Assembly: GCA_947492525.1 (NCBI GenBank)
Contig: CANLNQ010000014.1
Coordinates: forward strand, 1-64,000
DNA: 64,000 nucleotides
Origin: an uncultured Granulosicoccus sp.
Lineage (GTDB): Bacteria > Pseudomonadota > Gammaproteobacteria > Granulosicoccales > Granulosicoccaceae
Reading direction: 5' to 3'
A model generated the notes under the pieces. That model saw only the letters and a program-made list of their open reading frames with translations. It ran no database searches and was not told the DNA's origin. The position numbers were made by a program, and so were the translations under genes. Shown piece by piece: positions 35,048-44,131 of this stretch (position 1 is the first letter of the stretch; every line of letters begins with the position of its first letter).

Positions 35048-36366
35048 TGGATCCCTTGCTGCTTGGCGCGATTGTCGCCATTTCCACCATTCTGGTCCTG
35101 TTCTCGGGTGTCTCGGTGGCCACGGGGCTGCTGATCGTCTCGGCCGGTTTTCTGATCATCTTCGACGGGCTTCGGTCGCTCGAGCTGATGCCTGAGATCT
35201 TCTTCGGAAAACTGGACAGCTTTGCCTTGCTGTCGATTCCCATGTTCATCATCATGGGGTCGGCCATCTCATCGACACGCGCCGGGGCGGATCTGTACGA
35301 AGCGCTGGATCGCTGGTTGACGAAGGTTCCCGGCGGACTGGTGATTTCCAATCTCGGGGCCTGCTCGCTGTTTGCGGCCATGTCGGGCTCCTCTCCGGCA
35401 ACCTGTGCAGCCATCGGCAAGATGGGCATCCCGGAGATGCGCAACCGGGGGTATCCGGATGGCGTTGCGGCAGGGTCGATTGCTGCAGGCGGCACCCTGG
35501 GTATCCTGATTCCGCCGTCCGTGACCATGATTGTCTATGGCATTGCGACCGAAACATCCATTGGTCGTCTGTTTCTGGCTGGCGTGTTCCCCGGGCTGCT
35601 GCTGGTTGCCCTGTTCATGGCATGGTCGATTTACTCGACCTGGCGGCAACAGGGACGAAGTGGCGCGCTGGAGGCGAAACACTACAGCTGGAAGCAACGG
35701 CTGGAGATACTGCCTCGCGTGATCCCGTTTCTGCTGATCATTGCCGGAGTGCTCTATGCCATGTATGGCGGTATAGCCACACCCTCGGAAACCGCAGCCG
35801 TGGGCGCCTTGCTGTGCCTGCTGATTGCCGTGATCATCTATCGCCTGTGGAGCCCGAAGGCCTTGTGGGTGGTGTTGCGTGATTCCACGCGCGAGAGCGT
35901 GATGATTCTGTTCATCATTGCCGCTGCGGGTGTCTTCTCGTACATGTTGTCGAGCCTGAGTATCACCCAGTCGATTGCCAGCTATATCGGTACGCTGGAA
36001 GTGAACCGCTGGGTGTTGATGGGGATGATCAACGTGTTCCTGCTCATTGCCGGCTTCTTTCTGCCACCGGTGGCCGTCATCCTGATGGCAGCACCGATTC
36101 TGCTGCCGATCATCACCACCGCAGGCTTCGACCCCTACTGGTTTGCCGTCATTCTGACCATCAACATGGAAATCGGTCTGATTTCACCGCCGGTAGGACT
36201 GAATCTCTACGTCATCAACGGCATTGCGCCGGACATACCCCTGAAGACGATTCTGCTGGGATCCCTGCCATACGTGGCCTGCATGATTCTGGCAATTATC
36301 ATCTTGTGTCTTCTGCCAGGTCTGGCAACATGGTTGCCTGACTACGTCATGGGCGAGGCGGTATGA
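35047..36366 (+). CDS. matM: TRAP transporter, large membrane subunit
   Basis: 439 residues with about 12 helices. DctM signatures: ALLSIPMFIIMGSAISS, AMSGSSPATCAAIGKMG, GGTLGILIPPSVTMIVYG and late LISPPVGLNLYVING. It carries out sodium-coupled uptake of the substrate presented by MatP. matA begins 40 bases after its stop. Confidence 0.93.
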   Translation: MDPLLLGAIVAISTILVLFSGVSVATGLLIVSAGFLIIFDGLRSLELMPEIFFGKLDSFALLSIPMFIIMGSAISSTRAGADLYEALDRWLTKVPGGLVISNLGACSLFAAMSGSSPATCAAIGKMGIPEMRNRGYPDGVAAGSIAAGGTLGILIPPSVTMIVYGIATETSIGRLFLAGVFPGLLLVALFMAWSIYSTWRQQGRSGALEAKHYSWKQRLEILPRVIPFLLIIAGVLYAMYGGIATPSETAAVGALLCLLIAVIIYRLWSPKALWVVLRDSTRESVMILFIIAAAGVFSYMLSSLSITQSIASYIGTLEVNRWVLMGMINVFLLIAGFFLPPVAVILMAAPILLPIITTAGFDPYWFAVILTINMEIGLISPPVGLNLYVINGIAPDIPLKTILLGSLPYVACMILAIIILCLLPGLATWLPDYVMGEAV

Positions 36367-36406
36367 GCGCCTCTGGCGGGATAGCCGTAGAAGAGGTCTG
36401 TGCGTC

Positions 36407-37771
36407 ATGAGCCGTATCAGTTATCTGTCCGAACTACTCAGTTCGGTCTTTGCACGCGACGAATCACAACATCGAGGCGAGGGGCAGGGGTCGTTCGCCG
36501 AGTTGTGCGATGCATTGCTGTCGCAGCGAGGAGAAATGTCCGGTCATCGATTGGCGCGTGGTCTCCTGAATCGCTTTGCGGCCGCCGATGAGGAGGAACA
36601 GTTGCTGTTCTTTCGCTTGCTGGCAGATCGTTATGACATCAATGCCGAGCATGCCCTGCGAGCTGCGCAGCACTACTCGGAAGAGAAGAGTGCGGATAAC
36701 CTCTCCATTCTCATCGAGAGCGTGGAACCGCGTCGACAGGAGCTGTTGCGTCGACTCAATCGAGTGCCGGGAGCGACCAATGAGCTGGTGAGGATGCGGG
36801 CTCAGTTGCTGGCAGCGTGCAGGCAGTACCCGGAGCTGCTGTGCATCGATGTCGACTTTCAGCACCTGTTCCGTTCCTGGTTCAATCGCGGTTTTCTGGT
36901 TCTGCGTGAAATCGACTGGCACAGCCCCGCCAGCATTCTGGAAAAGATCATCGCCTATGAAGCGGTGCATGCGATCAACAGCTGGTCCGCTCTGCGCAGC
37001 CGTCTGGAACCGGATGACCGGCGCTGTTTTGCCTTCTTTCATCCGGCGATGATCGATGAACCACTGATATTCGTGGAAGTGGCGCTGACCCAGTCGACGC
37101 CTGCGTCGATTCGCCAGGTATTGCAGACGACGCGTGACATCGTGCCGCAGCAGGAGGCCACCACAGCGGTCTTCTACTCCATCTCGAATTGCCAGAAAGG
37201 CCTGGCGGGCGTCTCTTTCGGCAACTTTCTGATCAAGCAGGTGGCCCAGGAACTGTCACGACAGCTACCGAATCTGCAGACCTTCAGAACGCTATCTCCG
37301 GTGCCCGGCCTGATGCGTTGGGTCGACAAGGTCGTGGCCTTGAGTCCGTCCGCGCCGTCAGATGCACAACAGGATGACGAAGAGGTGCAAACCCGTCTGC
37401 AGGAAGCCTTGCACACGGCCCAACGCATTGCAGCGATGGACACCTTCGAACTGGTCGACAGCGATAGCGAGCAACTCAGCTTTCTGGTGGCGCACTATCT
37501 GAAGAACGAAAAGCGCTCTGACAATCTGCCACTGGATCCGGTCGCCCGATTCCATCTCGGCAACGGTGCCAGTCTTGACTATGTGCTGCCCGCTGCTGAT
37601 GTCTTCAAGAAAGGCTTGACGCAGTCTGCAGGGGTCATGGTCAGTTATCTCTACGATCTGGACAAGGTGGAAGATAATCATGAGGCCTATGCCAATGACT
37701 GCGCCGTGAAGGTGTCCGCCGAAGTGGAAAGCCTCTTGGCGAAGCCAAAACGTACGCTCAGACGAGCCTGA
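36407..37771 (+). CDS. matA: Malonyl-CoA decarboxylase
   Basis: 454 residues. Family motifs: FFHPAMIDEPLIFVEVALT near residue 210, SISNCQKGLAGVSFGNFLIKQ, and the C-terminal FHLGNGASLDYVLPAADV with the catalytic-region His. It converts malonyl-CoA to acetyl-CoA and CO2. An N-terminal helical domain of about 150 residues is present, as in full-length enzymes. AGAGG lies at 36392-36396. Acts right after MatB in malonate catabolism. Confidence 0.93.
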   Translation: MSRISYLSELLSSVFARDESQHRGEGQGSFAELCDALLSQRGEMSGHRLARGLLNRFAAADEEEQLLFFRLLADRYDINAEHALRAAQHYSEEKSADNLSILIESVEPRRQELLRRLNRVPGATNELVRMRAQLLAACRQYPELLCIDVDFQHLFRSWFNRGFLVLREIDWHSPASILEKIIAYEAVHAINSWSALRSRLEPDDRRCFAFFHPAMIDEPLIFVEVALTQSTPASIRQVLQTTRDIVPQQEATTAVFYSISNCQKGLAGVSFGNFLIKQVAQELSRQLPNLQTFRTLSPVPGLMRWVDKVVALSPSAPSDAQQDDEEVQTRLQEALHTAQRIAAMDTFELVDSDSEQLSFLVAHYLKNEKRSDNLPLDPVARFHLGNGASLDYVLPAADVFKKGLTQSAGVMVSYLYDLDKVEDNHEAYANDCAVKVSAEVESLLAKPKRTLRRA

Positions 37772-37805
37772 GTACCGATACAAGCATGAAGGAGAGAAAA
37801 AGCGG

Positions 37806-39320
37806 ATGAGTAACGTTCTGTTCGATGCCATTGTGGCTGGTCGCGAGCACGGTAACGGCGAACTGTTCATTGGCGGTGCGGGTGCTGACACGGATGATCA
37901 GGCGTTTCTCGATCTGAGCGCCCGCATGGCAGCCGTACTGCTCGATCGTGGCGTGGATCCGGGAGACAGGGTTGCGGTACAGGTGTCGAAGAGCATAGAG
38001 GCGCTGGCCTTGTATATCGCCTGCATTCGTACTGGCGCTGTGTTTCTGCCACTCAATACCGCTTACACGGAATCAGAGCTTCGATACTTCATCGGCGATG
38101 CAAGTCCCCGTGTGCTGGTGCTGGATCCGCAGAAGCGTGACATGGGGGAGCGATTGATCGGACCATCGCAACTGTTGACCCTGGATGCCGGCAGGGGCGG
38201 CAGTCTGATGGACAGGGCCTCGGCCAGTGAGGCGCTGCTGGATACCGTGCCGCGCGAAGGTAGTGATCTTGCCGCCATTCTCTACACATCTGGCACCACC
38301 GGTCGATCCAAGGGAGCCATGCTGACTCATTCGAATCTCCTGTCGAATGCGCGGACACTGGTGTCATGCTGGCAGTTCTCTTCCTCGGATGTTCTGCTGC
38401 ATGCCTTGCCCATCTTTCATACACACGGTCTGTTCGTGGCCTGCAATGTGATGCTGCTGTGCGGTGGGCGAATGATATTCCAACCCGGGTTTTCAACCGA
38501 TGCCGTGCTTGAGGCCTTGCCATCCGCCACGACCATGATGGGCGTGCCGACCTTCTACACGCGCTTGCTGGCGGACAAGCGCTTCACGCGCGACAGCGTC
38601 AGCCACATGCGCCTGTTCATCTCGGGGAGCGCGCCACTGCTGGCCGACACGCACCGGGAGTTCGAAGCGCGCACCGGTCAGCGTATACTGGAACGCTATG
38701 GCATGACGGAGACCAATATGAACACCTCCAATCCGGTCGACGGCGATCGTATTGCAGGAACCGTGGGGCTGGCCTTGCCAGGTGTGGAAGTGAGAGTGTG
38801 CAAACCCGAGACGACAACTCCCTTGCCTGCAGGTGAAGTGGGGATCCTGCACGTGCGTGGCCCCAATGTATTTGCCGGTTATTGGCAGATGCCGGAGAAG
38901 ACCCGGGAAGAGCTGCTGGAAGATGGCTTTTTCATCACCGGTGATCTTGCCACCATTGATGAGCGGCAATACGTCACGATCGTGGGCAGATCCAAGGACC
39001 TGATCATTTCCGGCGGTTACAACATCTACCCCAAGGAGCTTGAATTGCTGATTGACGAGCTGCCGGGTGTCACCGAATCGGCCGTTGTCGGCGTGCCGCA
39101 TCCCGACTTCGGAGAGGCAGTGGTTGCGGTCGTGGTACGCGATGGATCTGCAGCGGCCGATGAACTGAATGCAGAAAACGTGATCTCTGCGCTGGCAGAC
39201 AGGCTGGCGCGTTTCAAGCAACCCAAGAAGGTGGAGTTCGTGTCGGAACTGCCGCGCAACACGATGGGGAAAGTGCAGAAGAATCTGCTGCGGGACACCC
39301 TGAGCGATTCCTTCGTCTGA
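37806..39320 (+). CDS. matB: Malonyl-CoA synthetase (AMP-forming)
   Basis: 504 residues, a class I adenylate-forming enzyme. The AMP-binding loop YTSGTTGRSKGAMLTHSN lies near residue 160. ERYGMTETNMNTSNP and the C-terminal hinge region SKDLIISGGYNIYPKELE are present. MatB activates malonate with ATP and CoA. ERYGMTETNMNTSNP is the malonate-type A5 region. An AGGAGAG site at 37790-37796 precedes the start. Last gene of the operon. Confidence 0.92.
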   Translation: MSNVLFDAIVAGREHGNGELFIGGAGADTDDQAFLDLSARMAAVLLDRGVDPGDRVAVQVSKSIEALALYIACIRTGAVFLPLNTAYTESELRYFIGDASPRVLVLDPQKRDMGERLIGPSQLLTLDAGRGGSLMDRASASEALLDTVPREGSDLAAILYTSGTTGRSKGAMLTHSNLLSNARTLVSCWQFSSSDVLLHALPIFHTHGLFVACNVMLLCGGRMIFQPGFSTDAVLEALPSATTMMGVPTFYTRLLADKRFTRDSVSHMRLFISGSAPLLADTHREFEARTGQRILERYGMTETNMNTSNPVDGDRIAGTVGLALPGVEVRVCKPETTTPLPAGEVGILHVRGPNVFAGYWQMPEKTREELLEDGFFITGDLATIDERQYVTIVGRSKDLIISGGYNIYPKELELLIDELPGVTESAVVGVPHPDFGEAVVAVVVRDGSAAADELNAENVISALADRLARFKQPKKVEFVSELPRNTMGKVQKNLLRDTLSDSFV

Positions 39321-39358
39321 TCAGTGTCTGTATACGGGGCTTCGTGATGGGAACTGGA

Positions 39359-39380
39359 GCCGGGAAATCCTTGTCCCGGC
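39359..39380 (+). terminator. Hairpin after matB
   Basis: GCCGGGA (39359-39365) pairs with TCCCGGC (39374-39380), 8-base loop. No T-run follows, so it is only a weak candidate terminator for the malonate operon. Confidence 0.45.
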
Positions 39381-39563
39381 GCCCCCTAATTGGCTGTCAC
39401 GATTGTTTCAGCCCTGAACATGACCTCAATGTGTCACGTCCCGTCATTCTTGCGCGATGACTTGATTAGGGATAACGACGTCAGCAGCGACAAATGTACG
39501 ACTCAGGATGGTTTCTGAGTGCTCTTTGGCGTTTGCGCTTGTCAAACTAGCAACCGGTAGACA

Positions 39564-41534
39564 TTAATCGCGTGTTGTTGCCTTCCTGGCCTGGGAGATG
39601 GCCTTGCCCGGAGAGGTGTCTCTGACCAGCGCCAGCGGTTCGAAGCCCCGCTGTTCAAGCTTGTCTTCACGCCATTGATTGGCATGACGGAACGGCAGGT
39701 ACAACAACCCGATGAAGGCCAGGACGCCGAAGCCGTTGGTGCTGGCCTTGATGGCCAGACTGGCTGCAGATCCTGCATCGAGCCAGGCCAGGCCAGAGAT
39801 CAGCAATCCGCCGACCAGTATCAACCACATGATCAGATAGACCACGGCGGTGCCGAACAGATGGCGGTAGATCAGAAAGGGCAGGGTCAGGAAAAGAGCC
39901 GACCAGGAGCCGCCGCGTTTGACCGCCTGTGTTTGTGTATCACGGCGCAAGACACTGTAGAGAGCGCCCTTGGATCGTGCTGCGCTGAGGTCCAGTGGCA
40001 GGTCACCGCCGGAAAGGCTTCTCGCCGACCCGGTCGTGGAGGCGGCGTCAGCCCCGACGGAGGCGGATGACTGCACTGCACCGGCCTGAACGCGTCTGGT
40101 CGGTATGGGCTGCGCCGCGTCTGATGAAGCCGTTGCAGCGCCGATCGCGGCTGCGCCGGCCGCCGCCATCGCTGCGGCAGGCAAGTGCTCATCCCGCTCG
40201 CTCTGATCGCCCGAGTGGCGGAACTGATCATCAGCAGCATCGCTGTCGGCATTCGCATCCAGCGCGGGGTCTGCCGGCTTCGATGCATCGGCTGCAGCGG
40301 GGCTGTCTGCCTCGGTGGTGTTCTGCGTTTTTCCGGACACTGCCTTATCGGCATCGTGTTCGATGGAATCGAAGATGGAGTCCAGTCCGGTCGAGCCGGT
40401 GGAATCTCCGGTCTCTTCCCCGGCTGATTCCTGATCGAGAACCAGAGCCAGTTGCTCTTCATCGCTAACTGCGTGCTCGTCGGCGGGCTGTTCGCTGGGT
40501 GCGACGCTATCGCCGGGAAACGCCTGTTCGTCGGCGGATTGCTCGCTGGTTGCGGCAGTATCGAAGGGAAGCGCCTGATCGTCGACTGTCTGCTCACTGG
40601 TAGCCACGACATCACTGGGCAGTCCGGTGATCTCCTCGGCCTGCCGTTCCAGTTCCCTGGCCAGCTTGTCGGTATCCCGGAAATCGTCCAGGGTCAGATC
40701 GTCATCATCGCCATCGGACAGCGTGATCAGTTGATTCTCGTTGTCCGATTCCGTGTCGATCGGATCATCGTCGCTCAGCGACTTTTCATCCAGCCATGAA
40801 AGGTCATCGTCCATTACCGGGTGAGAGCCGCTGACATCGCTGAAGTCCGCTGTCATGGCTGTCGAATCGTTGTCGTCACTGGCGGTGACCGGGGCTCCGG
40901 CTTCATAGACACCGCCAAGCAATGCTTCCAGCTCTTCGTCAGCGCTGAGTTCAGGCGTGTTCTCGCCGCCTTGTGTGTCGTCGGCATCGGGCAGATCCGA
41001 GTTGTCCAGCTCGAATACCGCTGTGCCATCCAGCTCCGAGGTCAGATTGATCGTTTCATCGAGAAAGTCATCTGCGGCATCGTGTCGAGGTTCGGCTTCG
41101 TTCTCATCGTGGTCGAATCCGGCATCGAAGCTTTCCTCGAAGTTGCGGCTCTGCACGGCATCGAATTCCGATTCGATTTCCGACAGGTCGTCCGAGGCGA
41201 GCGACAAGGCGTCGTCGTCGTGCGAGCTGGCCGATTGATCGATTCCCGACGGTGTCGAGATCGATACCGGTGCCTCCTCATCGCTGGCGTCGTCGAAGTC
41301 GAGAGGCTCGAGAGCCAGTGAAGCGTCCGCCTCGTCCGTGTCGCTGTCCGTTGACGATTGCTCAGCAGCGGCTCGTTCTGCGATCAGCTCCTCGACGCGC
41401 AGGTTGGTGTACAGGTATCGCGCTTCATCGTGATCGTCACTGGCCAGAGCGCAGGCTCTGGCCCAGACATGCGGCCGCCGTTTATCCGTGTTCAGTTCAT
41501 CGGCGGCTAGCTGGTAAAGATCTTCATCTATCAT
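39564..41534 (-). CDS. Large acidic protein with C-terminal membrane domain (DUF2628-like)
   Basis: 656 residues. The N-terminus (about 1-50) is a small helical unit with RRPHVWARACALASDDHDEA. Residues 55-480 are extremely rich in Asp, Glu, Ser and Ala and look disordered. Around 315-370 a 17-residue unit (ATSEQ-ADEQ-A-P-D) repeats about three times. Three hydrophobic helices occur between about 560 and 630, and NQWREDKLEQRGFEPL near the end resembles DUF2628. There is no signal peptide, so the acidic part should be cytoplasmic. Function unknown. Monocistronic. Confidence 0.75.
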   Translation of the reverse strand: MIDEDLYQLAADELNTDKRRPHVWARACALASDDHDEARYLYTNLRVEELIAERAAAEQSSTDSDTDEADASLALEPLDFDDASDEEAPVSISTPSGIDQSASSHDDDALSLASDDLSEIESEFDAVQSRNFEESFDAGFDHDENEAEPRHDAADDFLDETINLTSELDGTAVFELDNSDLPDADDTQGGENTPELSADEELEALLGGVYEAGAPVTASDDNDSTAMTADFSDVSGSHPVMDDDLSWLDEKSLSDDDPIDTESDNENQLITLSDGDDDDLTLDDFRDTDKLARELERQAEEITGLPSDVVATSEQTVDDQALPFDTAATSEQSADEQAFPGDSVAPSEQPADEHAVSDEEQLALVLDQESAGEETGDSTGSTGLDSIFDSIEHDADKAVSGKTQNTTEADSPAAADASKPADPALDANADSDAADDQFRHSGDQSERDEHLPAAAMAAAGAAAIGAATASSDAAQPIPTRRVQAGAVQSSASVGADAASTTGSARSLSGGDLPLDLSAARSKGALYSVLRRDTQTQAVKRGGSWSALFLTLPFLIYRHLFGTAVVYLIMWLILVGGLLISGLAWLDAGSAASLAIKASTNGFGVLAFIGLLYLPFRHANQWREDKLEQRGFEPLALVRDTSPGKAISQARKATTRD

Positions 41535-41848
41535 GTTTGGTCAATCAATCATGGTTGGCCGCTTGTTGAGTCGGCGTCCTGATGCAGTCCGGTTGGCTGG
41601 TAGCTTGCGCGCACTGACGACTCGGCAACGGAAGGGGAAGTTTAACCTTTATGTTGTATAAAATCCGCTGTTCGGCTGCCGCACCGTCCCGGTGAGGCAC
41701 GACCGGGCCGGTGTCGTCGGTTCAGGCAAATGGCTCAGTGATCCCTATTGGTCGCGAAAACCGTGCCGGATTGCTCGAAGCGGTGCTGACGCGGTCTTCG
41801 CCGGCGAGCCTGACAGCTCATCACGCAGCCAGGCTCGACGCTGATACT

Positions 41849-41956
41849 GACTGCGACTGCGACTGCGACTGCGACTGCGACTGCGACTGCGACTGCGACT
41901 GCGACTGCGACTGCGACTGCGACTGCGGCTGCGACTGCGATTGCGATTGCGATTGC
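41849..41956. repeat. 6-bp tandem repeat (GACTGC), 18 units
   Basis: Eighteen uninterrupted units from 41849 to 41956. Most are perfect GACTGC; there is one GGCTGC at 41927 and three GATTGC at the right end. The unit length is a multiple of three, so no stop arises and long artefactual frames appear on both strands. Confidence 0.95.
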
Positions 41957-42099
41957 TACCGAGGTTGCGCGGGAACGGGAATGCCTCACGCCTCGTCCAG
42001 TGCAGTCGAAAACATCCCGTTACGCTGCTATCTGCTTATCTGACGCGGTTCAGAGGCTGTCTCGTAGCGGATTTGTGCGGTGCGCAGTCGGGCAGATAG

Positions 42100-42115
42100 T
42101 TGCAACCGGTTGCAA
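42100..42115. promoter_or_regulatory. LacI-family operator, site 1
   Basis: A perfect 16-bp palindrome, TTGCAACCGGTTGCAA. The centre CCGG between TTGCAA arms is a classical LacI/GalR-type operator. The same 14-bp core occurs at 49354-49367. It lies just upstream of the promoter for the IolI-like gene, and the -35 hexamer TTGCAA repeats a half-site. Confidence 0.8.
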
Positions 42116-42122
42116 AAAGTAC

Positions 42123-42151
42123 TTGCAACGGAGTACAGTGAATCGCATAAT
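42123..42151 (+). promoter_or_regulatory. Candidate promoter of the IolI-like gene and ABC operon
   Basis: TTGCAA (42123-42128) and CATAAT (42146-42151) with a 17-bp spacer, about 55 bases before the TTG start at 42206 and directly downstream of a LacI-type palindrome. Confidence 0.6.
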
Positions 42152-42205
42152 CACAGCTGTTGTGAACATTCGGGCGCATTCATCTCTCATTCTGCAGGAG
42201 GAATC

Positions 42206-43024
42206 TTGTACAGATTTGCACTCAATCACATGACGTTAGCCAAGGCCTCGTACACGCAATTGCTGGCAATGGCCGCGCAGCTGGGCTGCGTGGGCGTCGA
42301 GGTTCGGAATGACCTCCGTGGTGAGCTGTTCGACGGGATGTGCGCAGCGGATGCAGGGCAGGCTGCACGTGATGCAGGTCTGCAGATTCTGGCACTGGCC
42401 GAGGTGTGCGCCTTTGACAATGGCCATGCAGACAAGTTGGCCGAGACGAAAGCCCTTGCCGCGCTGGCCTCGGCGTGCGGGGCATCCTGTATCAGTCTGA
42501 TCCCGCGTAACGATTCCCCCGAGCTGAGCGAAATCGATCGACGACGAAACCTGACCGCGGCACTGCAACAGTTTCAGCCGGTGCTGGAGGCGTTCGGGCT
42601 GGTCGGACTGATCGAGCCTCTGGGTTTCCAGAGCTGCTCGGTTCGCAGCAAGACCGATGTCGTTGAAACGATCGAGACTCTCGATGCGGCACATTGCTAC
42701 AAGCTTGTCCACGATACCTTTCATCATCACCTGGCCGGTGGGGGCCCCGTCTTTGCGGAACACACCGGTATCGTCCATGTGTCAGGTGTGTCGAATGCTC
42801 GATTGTCAGTCTGTGACATGCAGGATGCCGATCGAGGTCTGGTTGACGCCGGTGATCGGCTGGGCAATCGCGAGCAATTGCAGCAGTTGACCGATGCCTG
42901 CTACACCGGGCCGGTATCGATCGAAGCCTTTGCAGCGGATGTTCATGCCTTGAAGGATCCGTTGTCGGCGTTGAGCGACACGATGGCATTCCTGCAAGAT
43001 GCCGTGCAGCTCGAGCCGGCCTGA
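42206..43024 (+). CDS. TIM-barrel sugar isomerase/epimerase, IolI-like
   Basis: 272 residues from a TTG start at 42206, supported by a perfect AGGAGG at 42196-42201 and by the N-terminus YRFALNHMT, typical of this family. Metal ligands of an AP-endonuclease-2-type barrel are visible: Glu in LIEPLGF, Asp-His in VHDTFHHH, His in IVHVSG and Glu in SIEAF. Its place in an inositol locus suggests inosose isomerase (IolI) or a related ketose epimerase. It is the first gene before the ABC transporter genes. Exact substrate uncertain. Confidence 0.75.
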   Translation: MYRFALNHMTLAKASYTQLLAMAAQLGCVGVEVRNDLRGELFDGMCAADAGQAARDAGLQILALAEVCAFDNGHADKLAETKALAALASACGASCISLIPRNDSPELSEIDRRRNLTAALQQFQPVLEAFGLVGLIEPLGFQSCSVRSKTDVVETIETLDAAHCYKLVHDTFHHHLAGGGPVFAEHTGIVHVSGVSNARLSVCDMQDADRGLVDAGDRLGNREQLQQLTDACYTGPVSIEAFAADVHALKDPLSALSDTMAFLQDAVQLEPA

Positions 43025-43121
43025 TGAGAGAATTTACCTTGTTGTTCAAAAAGCCCTGCTCAAGGGGCGCTTCCGGTTTTGAAACCTCGTGCACCGGACA
43101 CCACACCACTGGAGAAGAGAA

Positions 43122-44054
43122 ATGAAAAAGACACTGATTGCCGCCGGCATTGCCACCATGATCTCGGGTTCGGCCATGGCTGAATCCATCGGTGCCACCA
43201 TTGCCAGTTTCGACGACAACTTTCTGACCGTCATGAGAAATGCAATGACGGATCATGCCGAGTCGATCGATGGCGTCGACATCCAGGTAGAAGACGCGAC
43301 CAACGATGTCGGCAAGCAGCTCAATCAGATTCAGAACTTCATTGCTGCCGGTGTCGATGCCATCATCGTCAATCCGGTTGATACCGATGCCACGGCCGCC
43401 ATGTCGAAGGCGGCTGCCGATGCAGGTATCCCGATGGTCTATCTCAATCGTGAGCCGGTCAATGTCAACGAATTGCCTGAAAACCAGTCATTCGTAGGCT
43501 CCAACGAAATCGAGTCCGGCACCTTGTCCGCTTTCGAAGTCTGCAAGGAGCTGCGTGCCGCGGGCAAGTCTGGCGGTGCCAACGTTGTGGTCATGATGGG
43601 ACAGCTGAGCAATCAGGCTGCGGTACAACGCACCAAGGATGTCAAGGATGTCGTCGGCATGGACATGTGCAACTTCATGACCATCGTTGAAGAGCAGACT
43701 GCCAACTGGAGTCGTGTCGAGAGCCAGGATCTGATGACCAACTGGATTTCGGGCGGCGTCGAATTCGACGCAGTGCTGGCCAACAACGATGAAATGGCGA
43801 TAGGTGCCATTCAGGGCATGAAGGCCGCGGGCATTGACATGGCAGACGTCGTGGTGGGTGGTGTGGACGCCACCTCCGATGCGCTGGCCGCGATGAAGGC
43901 GGGCGATCTTGACGTGACGGTCTTCCAGGATGCGGGAGGTCAGGGCGCAGGTTCTGTCGATACAGCACTGAAACTGATCGCCGGCGAGGAAGTCGATCAG
44001 AAAGTCTACATCCCCTTCCAGCTGGTCACACCCGCCAACGTGGATCAATTCTGA
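43122..44054 (+). CDS. Sugar (probably inositol) ABC transporter, periplasmic binding protein
   Basis: 310 residues. The ATG at 43122 follows GGAGAAGAGA. The signal peptide ends SGSAMA. It has a type I periplasmic fold: FIAAGVDAIIVNPVDTDAT, IPMVYLNREPV, VLANNDEMAIGAIQGMKAAG. The fold is that of ribose/inositol binding proteins. The catabolic genes around it point to myo-inositol (IbpA/IatA type). A hairpin follows its stop, as in the xylose operon. Confidence 0.85.
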   Translation: MKKTLIAAGIATMISGSAMAESIGATIASFDDNFLTVMRNAMTDHAESIDGVDIQVEDATNDVGKQLNQIQNFIAAGVDAIIVNPVDTDATAAMSKAAADAGIPMVYLNREPVNVNELPENQSFVGSNEIESGTLSAFEVCKELRAAGKSGGANVVVMMGQLSNQAAVQRTKDVKDVVGMDMCNFMTIVEEQTANWSRVESQDLMTNWISGGVEFDAVLANNDEMAIGAIQGMKAAGIDMADVVVGGVDATSDALAAMKAGDLDVTVFQDAGGQGAGSVDTALKLIAGEEVDQKVYIPFQLVTPANVDQF

Positions 44055-44079
44055 TTTCACACGATGTAACTTGTCTTGT

Positions 44080-44101
44080 GGGCAGCCTTTGCAGGCTGCC
44101 C
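44080..44101 (+). terminator. Hairpin between inositol binding-protein and permease genes
   Basis: GGGCAGCC (44080-44087) pairs with GGCTGCCC (44094-44101); an extra T-A pair closes a four-base loop. It lies 25 bases after the binding-protein stop, followed by CTTCGG. It probably reduces downstream transcription or protects the upstream message. Confidence 0.75.
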
Positions 44102-44131
44102 CTTCGGTATTGAACAGGAGTCTTAATCGTC

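Larger units (their letters stand above)
41535..42205. other. Long intergenic region with hexanucleotide repeat, LacI operator and promoter
   Basis: About 670 bp with no credible gene. The left part should hold the promoter of the acidic-protein gene. The middle is an 18-unit hexanucleotide repeat. The right part carries the control region of the inositol locus. Frames through the repeat encode Asp-Cys or Ala-Val dipeptide runs, which I take as artefacts. Confidence 0.6.

Noticed and set aside
41711-42043. Small gene encoding a long Asp-Cys dipeptide run, or Ala-Val on the other strand
   Set aside because: The frame is open only because the hexamer unit contains no stop. There is no ribosome site, and the flanks do not look like protein.
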